From CBDUXZ01 sp965371325 [NCBI: uncultured bacterium] (lineage in GTDB: Bacteria; JAUYMQ01): a stretch of DNA of 7,485 nucleotides. The stretch lies in contig CBDUXZ010000084.1 of assembly GCA_965371325.1 (NCBI GenBank), positions 1 to 7,485 of the forward strand, read 5' to 3'. The notes below the pieces were generated by a model. The model had not been told where the DNA came from and searched no databases. It saw nothing but the letters and a program-made list of their open reading frames with translations. Below, piece after piece: positions 1-4,874 of this stretch. Positions within the stretch are counted from its first letter, which is position 1. Each line of letters opens with the position of its first letter. Position numbers and translations under genes: made by a program.

Positions 1-222
1 CTCGTTGATGAGATCGTAGACGTCGAGCTCGCCGAGCGAGAGGGCGACGACTTCGCCTCCAAAGCTCCAGCCGCCGGCCCCCTCTGCGCTGAGATTCCGG
101 AAGGTGCCCGAGCGTAAGGCAACGACAACAAGGATGCGCGCTTCGGGGTAACCTTCCTGGAGCTTCCGGGTGAGATTCGACCCGATGAACCCCCCGCCGC
201 CAGTCACCAGTATCCGCTTCAT
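1..222 (-). CDS. NAD(P)-dependent epimerase/dehydratase, N-terminal part (3' end outside window)
   Basis: Only the first 74 codons lie in the window; the gene runs leftward off the edge. The protein opens MKRILVTGGGGFIGSNL, the glycine-rich Rossmann motif (GxxGxxG, residues 8-14) of extended short-chain dehydrogenases such as nucleotide-sugar epimerases and dehydratases. Residues 28-42 read ILVVVALRSGTFRNL, matching the second beta strand and following loop of this family, particularly members related to ADP-heptose epimerase. The acidic residue usual at the end of strand beta-2 (VVD-x-x-RSG) is replaced by Val-Ala, so cofactor binding may differ; this is seen in the sequence, but its effect is inference. 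The ATG at 222-220 is chosen because the Rossmann strand begins immediately after it; upstream there is only a poor GGGCGGGA-like ribosome site. The likely role is cytoplasmic sugar-nucleotide interconversion for surface polysaccharide, but no substrate can be assigned. It is transcribed away from all other genes here. Confidence 0.85.
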   Translation of the reverse strand, partial: MKRILVTGGGGFIGSNLTRKLQEGYPEARILVVVALRSGTFRNLSAEGAGGWSFGGEVVALSLGELDVYDLINE

Positions 223-291
223 GTGTGATCCCGCCCTGGTCAGTGCTTTTCAAAGCCGAAACATCGCCATCCTGTAACCCGCCGGCCCCCT

Positions 292-306
292 CCGGTCAAG
301 GACCGG
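292..306. other. Perfect short hairpin CCGGTC-AAG-GACCGG
   Basis: A six-base-pair perfect stem with a three-base loop, flanked by further GGCC/GGCC complementarity (about 284-287 with 306-309). No T-run follows on either strand, so it does not look like an intrinsic terminator. It lies about 70 bases upstream of the leftward epimerase start and could be an operator or leader structure, or a chance product of GC-rich DNA. Confidence 0.3.
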
Positions 307-371
307 GCCGTGGGGGATAGAACAGCCCGCGCGGGAGGGTGAGGCTTGTTTCGGGAAGGCGACGATGGGCC

Positions 372-446
372 TCGGGAGGGCGAGGCTCCCGCCGAGCCGC
401 GTCCTCTGTCATTGCGAGGAGGGTGGAGCCCGACGAAGCAATCCCC
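372..446 (+). repeat. Dispersed intergenic repeat, copy A
   Basis: Two modules in tandem. Module 1 (372-401) begins TCGGGAGGGCGAGG and ends GCCGAGCCGCG; read through, it encodes the REGEAPAEP string common in spurious environmental ORFs. Module 2 starts at TGTCATTGCGAGGAG (407-421) and ends GAAGCAATCCCC, giving inverted ends ATTGC (411-415) and GCAAT (438-442). Bases 372-415 align with the reverse complement of 3418-3461 at 38 of 44 positions, with 29 of 30 identical in module 1. Such elements are usually non-coding and spread through intergenic DNA by an unknown mechanism. Confidence 0.75.
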
Positions 447-479
447 TTGCACTCGCTCCCTTTCCCCCGTCCCCGGCGT

Positions 480-485
480 TATACT
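480..485 (+). promoter_or_regulatory. Possible -10 box TATACT upstream of the membrane-protein gene
   Basis: TATACT differs from the sigma-70 -10 consensus at one position and lies about 84 bases before the TTG start at 569. There is no good -35 hexamer at 16-18 bases; TTGCAC at 447-452 is too far away. This is a weak candidate, listed because it is the only A/T-rich box in the leader of the rightward block. Confidence 0.2.
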
Positions 486-558
486 GACGACCTTCGCAGT
501 ATCGGGAGCATCGTCCAGAACTGTCTAATTGTAGTCAGGTCCGCAAGCCGAACCTCTC

Positions 559-564
559 AGGAGG
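559..564 (+). promoter_or_regulatory. Ribosome binding site AGGAGG that sets a TTG start
   Basis: A perfect AGGAGG ends four bases before TTG at 569-571. No ATG or GTG in the same frame lies at a suitable distance, so this site decides the unusual start of the membrane-protein gene. Confidence 0.7.
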
Positions 565-568
565 CAAC

Positions 569-1042
569 TTGCACAGGAATTTCAAGATTCTTGGAGCCTT
601 TCTTCTCCTGGTGAGCCTCGCGTTCCCAATGTCCACTTGCAAACATCACGTGGATGGCGAGGGCAAACGCATCGTTCTTGAAGAAGGCGAAGCTATACCC
701 GACGATGCGAGGGAAGTGATCCGTTACGGCTACGCTCTTGCACCCTTCCATCCGAACGACGCTTATTGGTGGCTTGATCTCTCGGCATTTGTGTGGCCGT
801 TGTTCGCGATAGCCATCCTCGAATGGCGCAAACGCGGCTTCCTCGTATTCGGGATCTGTATCCTCGAGCCTTTTATGCTGGCAGGCTCCTTCTGGCTCGT
901 GGAGTTCGAATCCACCTTCCTTGCAACTGGGAGAGCCTTCGGCGCGTATTCGGCCTTCCTTGCGCTGGGCATATACGGGCTCGGGGCGGCTCGGGCGGAC
1001 ATCGTTGTCTACCGCGAATGGAGACAACGGGCGCGCACCTAA
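569..1042 (+). CDS. Small multi-pass membrane protein of unknown function
   Basis: I do not recognise this 157-residue protein. Residues 6-22 (KILGAFLLLVSLAFPMS) form an N-terminal hydrophobic segment, either an uncleaved helix or a signal peptide. The Cys at 24 is preceded by Ser-Thr, which fits the lipobox poorly. A polar loop follows (about 24-66, with HHVDGEGKRIVLEEGEAIP), presumably outside the cytoplasm, and then three more hydrophobic helices at about 70-84, 90-110 and 123-142. The tail ends in a basic stretch, YREWRQRART. The start is TTG under a perfect AGGAGG. Thirty-eight bases separate its stop from the next gene, so it is probably co-transcribed with the methyltransferase. Frames on the opposite strand here are shadows. 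The prediction of a real gene rests on the ribosome site, the hydrophobic helix pattern and the length; function is open. Confidence 0.75.
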   Translation: MHRNFKILGAFLLLVSLAFPMSTCKHHVDGEGKRIVLEEGEAIPDDAREVIRYGYALAPFHPNDAYWWLDLSAFVWPLFAIAILEWRKRGFLVFGICILEPFMLAGSFWLVEFESTFLATGRAFGAYSAFLALGIYGLGAARADIVVYREWRQRART

Positions 1043-1080
1043 AACATGCCCCTGAGCTGCGACCACAACGAAAGAGTCCG

Positions 1081-1740
1081 ATGAGGCCGAGTGGCACAGA
1101 TGCCGTCCTCAAGGAGTACGGAAAACTCGCGGCCCACTACGACCGACGCTGGTCGTTCTATGTCGAAGAGACCCTCCGCAAGACGCTCAGCCGGATTGAG
1201 TTCGAACCCGGCGAGAGCCTTCTCGACGTAGGGTGTGGAACTGGCGTGCTTCTCGAAGCGCTTTCGATCTCCCTGCCCAATGCAAAGCTGTCGGGGGCTG
1301 ACCCGTCACCCGAGATGCTCAAAATGGCGCGCAAGAGGCTCGACGAAGCGATTCTTCTAGCGCAGGGCTACGCAGAGAGCTTGCCCTTTTCCGACGCGTC
1401 GTTCGATGTGGTGGTCTCCACGAACGCCTTCCACTATTTCCGCAAACCACTGGGCGCGCTCGAAGAGATGGCTCGCGTGTTGCGGCCGAAGGGACGCCTC
1501 GTGGTCACGGATTGGTGTGATGATTATGTCGCTTGCCGGATCTGTGACCTCTGGCTCCGGCTCTTCAATCGGGCGCACTTCCGGACCTATGGGGAGAAGC
1601 AGTGCCGTCAGCTCCTGGAGCAAGCTGGTTTCACCGCCGTGCGAGTCGATCGGTACAAGATTAATTGGCTCTGGGGTCTCATGACCGCGGTAGCCCGGGA
1701 GCGCACCGTCCGACAGGGCGATGAATCTGATCGGCCCTAG
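1081..1740 (+). CDS. Class I SAM-dependent methyltransferase (Methyltransf_11/UbiE-like)
   Basis: A 219-residue soluble protein. Motif I, the S-adenosylmethionine-binding glycine loop, is LLDVGCGTG at residues 47-55. The acidic residue after strand beta-2 is Asp74 in SGADPSPEML. Motif II/III regions follow: AESLPFSDASFDVVVS (98-113) and the post-motif LRPKGRLVVTDW (134-145). This is the order and spacing of the UbiE/Methyltransf_11 group. The N-terminus VLKEYGKLAAHYDRRWSFYVEE is typical of a subgroup of small bacterial methyltransferases with no assigned substrate. The frame stays open far upstream, into the preceding gene, but ATG at 1081 fits the family length; only a weak GAAAGAG ribosome site precedes it. 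The gene lies between two membrane-protein genes on the same strand, and the next is also a methyltransferase, so a shared role in sulfur or lipid methylation is possible but only inferred. Confidence 0.88.
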   Translation: MRPSGTDAVLKEYGKLAAHYDRRWSFYVEETLRKTLSRIEFEPGESLLDVGCGTGVLLEALSISLPNAKLSGADPSPEMLKMARKRLDEAILLAQGYAESLPFSDASFDVVVSTNAFHYFRKPLGALEEMARVLRPKGRLVVTDWCDDYVACRICDLWLRLFNRAHFRTYGEKQCRQLLEQAGFTAVRVDRYKINWLWGLMTAVARERTVRQGDESDRP

Positions 1741-1800
1741 CCTGGTAGCCCTCTGGCGGCGATCCTGCTTGCCTCACCGCGACCGATCAGCGGCCGGCAG

Positions 1801-1820
1801 TTTGGGTGTATCATCCCAAA
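1801..1820 (+). promoter_or_regulatory. Inverted repeat TTTGGG-N8-CCCAAA before mddA
   Basis: TTTGGG (1801-1806) and CCCAAA (1815-1820) are a perfect six-base inverted repeat around TGTATCAT. It ends six bases before the AAGGAGGG ribosome site of the next gene. It may be a repressor operator (the TATCAT inside could act as a -10 box) or a leader hairpin influencing translation. No matching -35 box was found. Confidence 0.35.
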
Positions 1821-1825
1821 GAGAA

Positions 1826-1833
1826 AAGGAGGG
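1826..1833 (+). promoter_or_regulatory. Strong ribosome binding site AAGGAGGG for mddA
   Basis: AAGGAGGG is followed by a five-base spacer and ATG at 1839. It decides this start over the in-frame GTG at 1806, which would place the ribosome site inside the coding region and add an unlikely polar extension (YHPKEKRRVL). Confidence 0.8.
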
Positions 1834-1838
1834 TACTA

Positions 1839-2582
1839 ATGAACTCGCTTGGTCAGAGAGTTTCCATCCTGGTCTACGGAACGATTTCTTACGTACTCTT
1901 TCTCGGGGCCTTCTTCTACGTCCCCGGGTTCATGCTGAACATGCTTGTTCCAAGATCGATTGATTCGGGCGTCTCCGGACCCCTTGGCGTGGCTTTGCTC
2001 GTGAACGCCTTGCTCCTCGCCGCATTCGCGCTCCAGCACAGCGGCATGGCGCGATCGGGGTTCAAGGCGTGGTTGACGAGGTCCGTTCCCGAGCCCGCTG
2101 AAAGAAGCACCTACGTCCTGCTTTCAAGCTTGCTGTTCTTCGTTCTCTTCTGGCAATGGAGGCCGATACCGGCGGTGGTGTGGCAGGTTGATCATCCCGT
2201 TGGCTGGTGGTTTCTCACTGGACTCTGCCTCCTAGGCTGGTTGATCGTGTTCTACGCGACCCTCCTGATCGACCATTTCGACCTTTTTGGAATGCGACAG
2301 GTGGTGCTCCATTTTCGAAATAAACCGTACACATCCAAGGCCTTCACGACCCCGTCCCTGTACAAGTACATGCGGCATCCACTGTATCTGGGATGGTTCA
2401 TTTTCTTCTGGGCGACACCCCGAATGACCGCGGGACACCTTCTGTTTGCGGTGGTGACAACGATCTATGTGCTCATCGCCATCAGGTGGGAGGAGCGCGA
2501 CCTGGTGCAGTCCCTGGGTGACGCCTATCAGCGATATCGGGAGACGACGCCGATGATCCTCCCGTTTCCCCGGAAGCGATAG
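1839..2582 (+). CDS. mddA: Methanethiol S-methyltransferase MddA-type membrane protein
   Basis: A 247-residue integral membrane protein. It matches from memory the MddA family, which uses S-adenosylmethionine to methylate methanethiol to dimethyl sulfide; the fold is related to isoprenylcysteine carboxyl methyltransferases and NnrU. Family landmarks in order: LVPRSIDSG (37-44), ALQHSGMAR (64-72), a VPEPAERSTYVLLSS segment (83-97), FWQWRPIP (104-111), LIDHFDLFGMRQV (143-155), the SAM-site region RHPLYLGW (179-186), FWATPRMTAGHLLFA (190-204) and WEERDL (217-222). Hydrophobic helices lie at about 10-30, 48-68, 92-106, 122-143, 182-193 and 200-216. The length is normal for the family. The upstream gene is another methyltransferase and the downstream genes are crcB and DUF190, 40 bases or less apart. 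A generic isoprenylcysteine methyltransferase-like enzyme with a different thiol substrate is the main alternative. Assignment to the family is strong; activity on methanethiol is inferred. Confidence 0.85.
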   Translation: MNSLGQRVSILVYGTISYVLFLGAFFYVPGFMLNMLVPRSIDSGVSGPLGVALLVNALLLAAFALQHSGMARSGFKAWLTRSVPEPAERSTYVLLSSLLFFVLFWQWRPIPAVVWQVDHPVGWWFLTGLCLLGWLIVFYATLLIDHFDLFGMRQVVLHFRNKPYTSKAFTTPSLYKYMRHPLYLGWFIFFWATPRMTAGHLLFAVVTTIYVLIAIRWEERDLVQSLGDAYQRYRETTPMILPFPRKR

Positions 2583-2612
2583 CGGCAACGCCGGACTGAA
2601 GCGCAAAAACGT

Positions 2613-2618
2613 GGAGAG
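2613..2618 (+). promoter_or_regulatory. Ribosome site GGAGAG favouring a TTG start for crcB
   Basis: GGAGAG lies four bases before TTG at 2623-2625. The upstream in-frame GTG at 2611 overlaps this site and has no ribosome site of its own, so TTG is preferred. The resulting N-terminus, MKVALINAVIVGSGG, also fits the usual CrcB spacing better. Confidence 0.5.
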
Positions 2619-2622
2619 AAGC

Positions 2623-2847
2623 TTGAAAGTCGCCCTGATCAATGCGGTTATTGTCGGCTCGGGAGGCTTCCTGGGTGCTCTCGCCCGTTACGGAGTCAGC
2701 GGACTGGTACACCGACAAGCGCCTCTCACGACCTTCCCCTACGGGACGCTGGTGGTCAACCTCCTGGGCTGCCTCGTGATCGGAATGCATGTCATCCTCG
2801 GCCTGGCTCTGGTCTGGCTCGGATACGCACCCACTACATCGAGGTAG
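2623..2847 (+). pseudogene. crcB: Fluoride channel CrcB/FluC with a large internal deletion
   Basis: CrcB/FluC proteins are about 120-130 residue, four-helix dimeric channels that export fluoride. Here 74 residues remain. The N-terminal half is typical: GSGGFLGALARYGVSGL (TM1 and its GxxGAxxRY motif) and FPYGTLVVNLLGCLVIG (TM2 with the TLxxNxxG motif). The sequence then jumps to HVILGLALVWLGYAPTTSR, which resembles the final helix of the family. The central part of about 50 residues is absent, including the hallmark GFxGGxTTFSTF stretch of TM3 with the phenylalanines and backbone sodium site of the pore. The reading frame is kept across the junction (around 2785-2790), so a short protein could be made, but fluoride channel function is very unlikely. 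The gene sits 40 bases after mddA and seven bases before the DUF190 gene, the normal crcB neighbour. A collapsed assembly is an alternative to a genuine deletion. Confidence 0.75.
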
Positions 2848-2854
2848 GCTGGCC

Positions 2855-3196
2855 ATGACGCTTCCAAAGGAAGGGAAGCTCCTCCGCATATTTATCGGGG
2901 AGAGCGACAAGTACGAGGGTCAGCCTCTCTACGAGTGGATCGTTCGCAAGGCGCGGGAGCGCGGATTGGCGGGAGCGACAGTGCTCCGTGGACTCGAGGG
3001 TTTTGGCGCCCATAGCCGCTTGCACACCGCAAAGATTCTTCGCCTCTCGAGCGATCTCCCGATCGTGATCGAGATCGTCGATACCGAGGAGAAGATCGAG
3101 TCGTTCCTTCCACTGATCGACGACGCCGTTGGAGAGGGCCTGGCGACGGTGGAGAGAGTTGAAGTCCGCTTCTACAGGCCGGGGAAATCCGAGTAG
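2855..3196 (+). CDS. DUF190 family protein (PII-like, CrcB-associated)
   Basis: A 113-residue soluble protein of the DUF190 family (PF02641). The characteristic blocks are all present: LRIFIGESDKYEGQPLYEWI (10-29), GLAGATVLRGLEGFGAHS (37-54), HTAKILRLSSDLPIVIEIVD (57-76) and VGEGLATVERVEV (92-104). The length is normal and nothing is missing. DUF190 proteins resemble the PII signalling fold and are frequently encoded beside crcB/fluC, so a part in fluoride resistance is commonly suggested, but the biochemical role is not established. ATG at 2855 follows a GAGGTAGG ribosome site with a six-base spacer; an in-frame extension upstream reads through crcB in another frame and is not convincing. 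It is the last gene of the middle block: 441 bases without a recognisable gene follow. It has remained intact although the adjacent crcB has lost its core. Confidence 0.9.
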   Translation: MTLPKEGKLLRIFIGESDKYEGQPLYEWIVRKARERGLAGATVLRGLEGFGAHSRLHTAKILRLSSDLPIVIEIVDTEEKIESFLPLIDDAVGEGLATVERVEVRFYRPGKSE

Positions 3197-3235
3197 ATGG
3201 CGACTGCGGGCGCGATCCCCAATAAGGTACGATAG

Positions 3236-3424
3236 ACGTGCCTGACCCCATTGCAAGCACCGGAAGCCCCTGATGATTCCCGACGAGCCGGTCCGAGGGC
3301 GGACGCCGCCACCGTCTCGATGCCTGCTACCGAGACCTCGATCGGCGGCAACGGGCAGCTCGAGGTGGTCCCGCTCATGGCCGGGGTGCTCCTCTTCGCG
3401 ATCAATCCTTTCCTCTGGCAATGA
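3236..3424 (+). other. Unrecognised short open stretch, possibly a gene 3' remnant
   Basis: Between TAG at 3233-3235 and TGA at 3422-3424 this frame is open for 62 codons. Its last 34, from an ATG at 3320, have mostly G or C in third positions, as the genes here do, and end GQLEVVPLMAGVLLFAINP-FLWQ, a plausible membrane helix at a protein C-terminus. No ribosome site precedes the ATG at 3320 or the TTG at 3251. The stop codon lies within the edge of repeat copy B. It could be the decayed tail of a membrane-protein gene, a small one-helix protein, or chance in GC-rich DNA. No function is proposed. Confidence 0.3.
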
Positions 3425-3480
3425 CACGAAGCGCGGCTCGGCAGGAGCCTCGCCCTCCCGATCGCTCCTCGTAATGACAT
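3403..3480 (-). repeat. Dispersed intergenic repeat, copy B (inverted relative to copy A)
   Basis: The reverse complement of 3432-3461 matches 372-401 at 29 of 30 positions, and 3418-3461 matches 372-415 at 38 of 44. On the minus strand the order is TGTCATTACGAGGAG (3479-3465), then the GGGAGGGCGAGGCTC module, then TGTCATTGC (3426-3418) and a run ending GGATTG. Thus the CATTGC-type module occurs on both sides of the central module here, but only on one side in copy A, so the element is modular. Confidence 0.75.
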
Positions 3481-3483
3481 GCG

Positions 3484-3502
3484 GGGCCCGGTTGACGGGC
3501 CC
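3484..3502. other. GC-rich hairpin GGGCCCG-GTTGA-CGGGCCC
   Basis: A perfect seven-base-pair stem with a five-base loop, located directly after repeat copy B. No T-run follows on the plus strand, so it is not a standard intrinsic terminator. Its loop contains the start of the TTGACG box considered as a -35 element, so it could be an operator, a weak transcription barrier, or part of the repeat. Confidence 0.4.
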
Positions 3503-3519
3503 GCGAACCCTCTGATAAA
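3492..3519 (+). promoter_or_regulatory. Candidate sigma-70-like promoter for the acyl-CoA dehydrogenase operon
   Basis: TTGACG (3492-3497, five of six consensus bases) and GATAAA (3514-3519, four of six) are separated by 16 bases. Transcription would begin around 3526, leaving a leader of roughly 110 bases before the ATG at 3638. The -35 box overlaps the hairpin at 3484-3502, which could be a regulator site. No TetR-type palindrome typical of fatty acid or steroid regulons was recognised. Confidence 0.3.
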
Positions 3520-3637
3520 CCTGAGCCACAGTCCTGAGCATCCACGAACCGCGCGCAGCGATTTCCGGCCCGGCTTCGCCCGTCTCCCTGGATATTGGCC
3601 CGAGCAATAAGCTCTCCCCACCCCGCAAGGAGCCGTC

Positions 3638-4828
3638 ATGGATTTCAATCTCTCCCCGCAAGAAGAGGCCTTTCGCGATGAAGTGCGTGGCTGGCTCAAG
3701 ATAAACCTCCCCAAGGGATGGAAGGGGCGGGCGCGCGCCGGCGAGGCGGGCAAGCCGGAATACATCCAGTTCCTGAAGGACTGGGCCAAAAAGCTCTACG
3801 AAGGGGGATGGGCCGGCGTGAGCTGGCCCAGGGAATACGGCGGCCGCGGCGCGACCCTCATGGAGCAGGTGGTCTTCAACGAGGAGATCGCCCGGGCAGG
3901 CGCGCCCGAGCATCCGAACGTCATAGGTATCGGGATGGCGGGCCCGACGATCATCGCCCACGGGACGGAGGAGCAGAAGAAGCGCTACCTGGCCAAGATT
4001 CTCTCGGCGGAGGATATCTGGTGCCAAGGTTTCAGCGAGCCGAACGCCGGGAGCGATCTCGCCGGTCTTCAGTGCCGCGCCGAGCAGGACGGCGATGATT
4101 TCATCGTGAACGGCCAGAAGGTCTGGACCAGCTTCGCGCACGTCGCCGACTGGTGCATCCTGCTTGTCCGCACCGACACATCAGCGGCCAAGCACGCGGG
4201 CATCACCTACCTCCTTGTCGACATGCACTCGCCGGGCATCACGGTGCGCCCGCTCGTGCAGATCACCGGCGACGCGGAGTTCAACGAAATTTATTTCGAA
4301 AACGTCCGCGTTCCCGTCGCAAACGTGGTGGGCGAGATGAACAACGGCTGGGGCGTCGCCATCACCACACTAATGCACGAGCGGGGGACACTTGCCATCG
4401 CCGTCCAGGTGCGCTTCAGGATGCTCCTCGATCAGCTTATGGCGAAGGCAAAGAAGATCAAACGCAACGGAGCCCCGGTCACCAAAGACCCCGTCATCCG
4501 GCAGAAGCTCGCGCAGATGCACATCGAGACGGAGCTGCTGAAGCTGAACGGCTACCGCTCGCTCACCAAGCTCATGAAGGGCGAGCCGGGACCCGAAGGC
4601 TCCATCGGGAAGCTCTTCTGGAGCGAGCTGAACCAGCGCCTCGAGGAGCTGGCGGTCGAGATCCTCGGCCCGACGGCGATGCTCGAGAAGGGATCGAAGT
4701 ACGCCGAGGACGATGGATTCTGGCTCTACCAGTTCCTCCGATCGCGCGGAAACACGATCGAGGCGGGAACCTCCGAGATTCAGAAGAACATCATCTCGGA
4801 ACGCGTCCTCGGGCTGCCACGGGGCTGA
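3638..4828 (+). CDS. Acyl-CoA dehydrogenase, alpha-type subunit (FadE26-like)
   Basis: A 396-residue flavoenzyme subunit that would introduce the alpha-beta double bond into an acyl-CoA in the cytoplasm. The three domains of the family are present: the helical N-terminal domain (MDFNLSPQEEAFRDEVRGWL to about 125), the beta domain with CQGFSEPNAGSDLAGL (129-144) and the flavin-contacting VNGQKVWTS (157-165), and the C-terminal helical domain ending in AGTSEIQKNIISERVLGLP. A Glu lies in MHERG (E248), at the position used as catalytic base in isovaleryl-CoA dehydrogenase and FadE26-type subunits. The RxQFGxPIxxFQ motif that normally follows and binds flavin across the subunit interface is missing; KKIKRNGAPVTKDPVIRQK stands there instead. 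The subunit therefore appears to need a partner, and the next gene supplies that motif. ATG at 3638 follows AAGGAG with a five-base spacer. Heteromeric assignment is from motif comparison; the substrate is unknown. Confidence 0.9.
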   Translation: MDFNLSPQEEAFRDEVRGWLKINLPKGWKGRARAGEAGKPEYIQFLKDWAKKLYEGGWAGVSWPREYGGRGATLMEQVVFNEEIARAGAPEHPNVIGIGMAGPTIIAHGTEEQKKRYLAKILSAEDIWCQGFSEPNAGSDLAGLQCRAEQDGDDFIVNGQKVWTSFAHVADWCILLVRTDTSAAKHAGITYLLVDMHSPGITVRPLVQITGDAEFNEIYFENVRVPVANVVGEMNNGWGVAITTLMHERGTLAIAVQVRFRMLLDQLMAKAKKIKRNGAPVTKDPVIRQKLAQMHIETELLKLNGYRSLTKLMKGEPGPEGSIGKLFWSELNQRLEELAVEILGPTAMLEKGSKYAEDDGFWLYQFLRSRGNTIEAGTSEIQKNIISERVLGLPRG

Positions 4829-4874
4829 CACGCGCGGCTCGACGGAATCATCTTTAACCGCCAGGAGAGATCCG

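Larger units (their letters stand above)
223..568. other. Gene-free divergent intergenic region
   Basis: 346 bases between the leftward epimerase and the rightward membrane-protein gene. No convincing gene lies here; the open frames over it are repeat-derived and encode Arg/Gly/Pro-rich peptides including the REGEAPAEP string. It holds a perfect hairpin (292-306), a 10-base palindrome CCCGCGCGGG (326-335), a dispersed repeat copy (372-446), a possible -10 box (480-485) and a strong ribosome binding site (559-564). Promoters for both flanking genes should be here, but none is obvious. Confidence 0.6.
3197..3637. other. Intergenic region between DUF190 gene and acyl-CoA dehydrogenase genes
   Basis: 441 bases with no recognised gene. 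From left to right it contains an unassigned open stretch (3236-3424), a repeat copy inverted relative to that at 372-446 (3403-3480), a GC hairpin (3484-3502), a weak promoter candidate (3492-3519) and the ribosome binding site of the next gene. The long minus-strand frame covering it is a shadow of the following gene. No intrinsic terminator with a T-run is visible after the DUF190 gene. Confidence 0.6.

Noticed and set aside
372-446. CRISPR-like repeat
   Set aside because: Only two inverted copies 3 kb apart, with no regular spacing and no cas genes.
339-614. Plus-strand frames through the repeat at 372-446
   Set aside because: They translate the dispersed repeat into Arg/Pro/Ala-rich peptides and lack ribosome binding sites.
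557-1066. Minus-strand open frame of 169 codons over the small membrane-protein gene
   Set aside because: The plus strand has a perfect ribosome site and a hydrophobic-helix pattern; the minus frame is polar, without motifs, and its end coincides with no regulatory signal.
793-1080. Long N-terminal extension of the methyltransferase frame
   Set aside because: It runs through the membrane-protein gene in another frame, and the family homology begins after ATG 1081.
1046-1084. Twelve-residue mini-frame whose TGA overlaps the methyltransferase ATG (ATGA)
   Set aside because: No ribosome site in front of it and no regulatory amino-acid run; the overlap is probably accidental.
2583-2622. Possible fluoride riboswitch upstream of crcB
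   Set aside because: Only 40 bases are available, with a four-base stem (CGGC-AAC-GCCG); the conserved riboswitch core is not seen here or in 1741-1838.
3484-3502. Intrinsic terminator after the DUF190 gene
   Set aside because: The hairpin lacks a following T-run on the plus strand and is nearly 290 bases from the stop codon.
2834-4141. Long minus-strand open frame of 435 codons
   Set aside because: It covers the DUF190 gene, the repeat and the start of the acyl-CoA dehydrogenase in antisense; its sequence is a low-complexity GC-driven shadow and includes the repeat-derived REGEAPAEP string.
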